22,595 bases of DNA from Sphingobium sp. Its GTDB lineage: Bacteria; Pseudomonadota; Alphaproteobacteria; Sphingomonadales; Sphingomonadaceae. The notes below the pieces were generated by a model. The model had not been told where the DNA came from and did no database searches. It was given only the letters and a program-made list of their open reading frames with translations. Positions 22,501-22,595 of the stretch are shown one piece after another. Both the position numbers and the translations under genes were made by a program. Positions within the stretch are counted from its first letter, which is position 1; every line of letters starts with the position of its first letter. Where the stretch lies: contig QFQF01000026.1 of the NCBI GenBank assembly GCA_003248935.1, positions 1-22,595 on the forward strand. Reading direction: 5' to 3'.

Positions 22501-22595
22501 GCTCAGGACTCACTGATCAAAGCCAGAAGATGCCGGTGGTAGCGAGGGCGATGGCGGAGAAGAAGGCATTGGGGCACCGGTCGTAGCGTGTCGCG
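22501..22595 (-). mobile_element. End of an IS5-family insertion sequence (truncated by window)
   Basis: The sequence GCTCAGGACTCACTGATC at 22501-22518 resembles the terminal repeats of IS5/IS427-group elements and overlaps the stop of a minus-strand transposase gene. A CTAG (22497-22500) borders it and could be a target duplication. The rest of the element lies beyond the right edge. Confidence 0.7.
22517..22595 (-). CDS. IS5-family transposase, C-terminal fragment
   Basis: Only the last 25 codons are in the window, read on the minus strand to the TGA at 22517-22519. They include RYDRCPNAFFSAIALA and end in TGIFWL, the typical end of IS5/IS427-group DDE transposases (RYD followed by a hydrophobic helix). 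The N-terminal and catalytic parts are outside, so whether the gene is intact cannot be judged. Confidence 0.8.
   Translation of the reverse strand, partial: ATRYDRCPNAFFSAIALATTGIFWL

Overview
The window is high-GC chromosomal DNA from an alphaproteobacterium, most likely a sphingomonad (Sphingomonas or a close relative). Evidence: the DUF1013/TrcR regulator, the DUF1192 protein next to a PIG3-type quinone oxidoreductase, an OmpA with a long proline linker, the order infA-maf-short RNase E/G-yacG-tRNA-Phe, and the typical protein style of that group. Most of it is ordinary core genome. Nineteen full-length protein genes, one tRNA gene and one truncated transposase gene can be supported. I see no CRISPR array, prophage or obvious defence or biosynthetic island.

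Left part (1-6460): an exact 83-bp tandem duplication at the left edge; an OmpA-family porin with its own hairpin terminator; a TonB-dependent siderophore receptor behind a promoter that contains an iron-box-like palindrome; a periplasmic Cu/Zn superoxide dismutase followed closely by a low-molecular-weight tyrosine phosphatase; then, on the minus strand, the RNA 2',3'-cyclic phosphodiesterase ThpR, divergent from a Bax-inhibitor-1/YccA membrane protein that ends in a strong terminator.

Middle part (6481-13038, all minus strand): M1 metallopeptidase, a one-helix hypothetical protein, a glutathione S-transferase, an alpha/beta hydrolase, ClpA and a DUF1192 protein. Reading 5' to 3' the order is DUF1192, clpA, hydrolase, GST, hypothetical, M1 peptidase.

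Right part (13174-22422, plus strand): quinone oxidoreductase; an LpxH-like metallophosphoesterase with a GT4 glycosyltransferase (probable two-gene operon for envelope glycolipid or glycan); trcR; the biotin genes bioF-bioD-bioA, joined by ATGA overlaps; then infA, maf, a short RNase E/G, yacG and tRNA-Phe(GAA). About 80 bp after the tRNA, the end of an IS5-family element runs off the right edge.

No clearly new multi-gene system was found. The most interesting signals are regulatory or structural: two genes (bioF and the DUF1192 gene) whose best promoters place the transcription start on the start codon (leaderless mRNA), a terminator-like hairpin in the trcR leader, the duplicated 83-bp unit with internal 17-bp degenerate repeats, a 12-bp repeat that reiterates the phosphatase stop codon, and an RNase E/G homologue cut down to about 330 residues. 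All promoter and operator calls come from reading by eye and are tentative.
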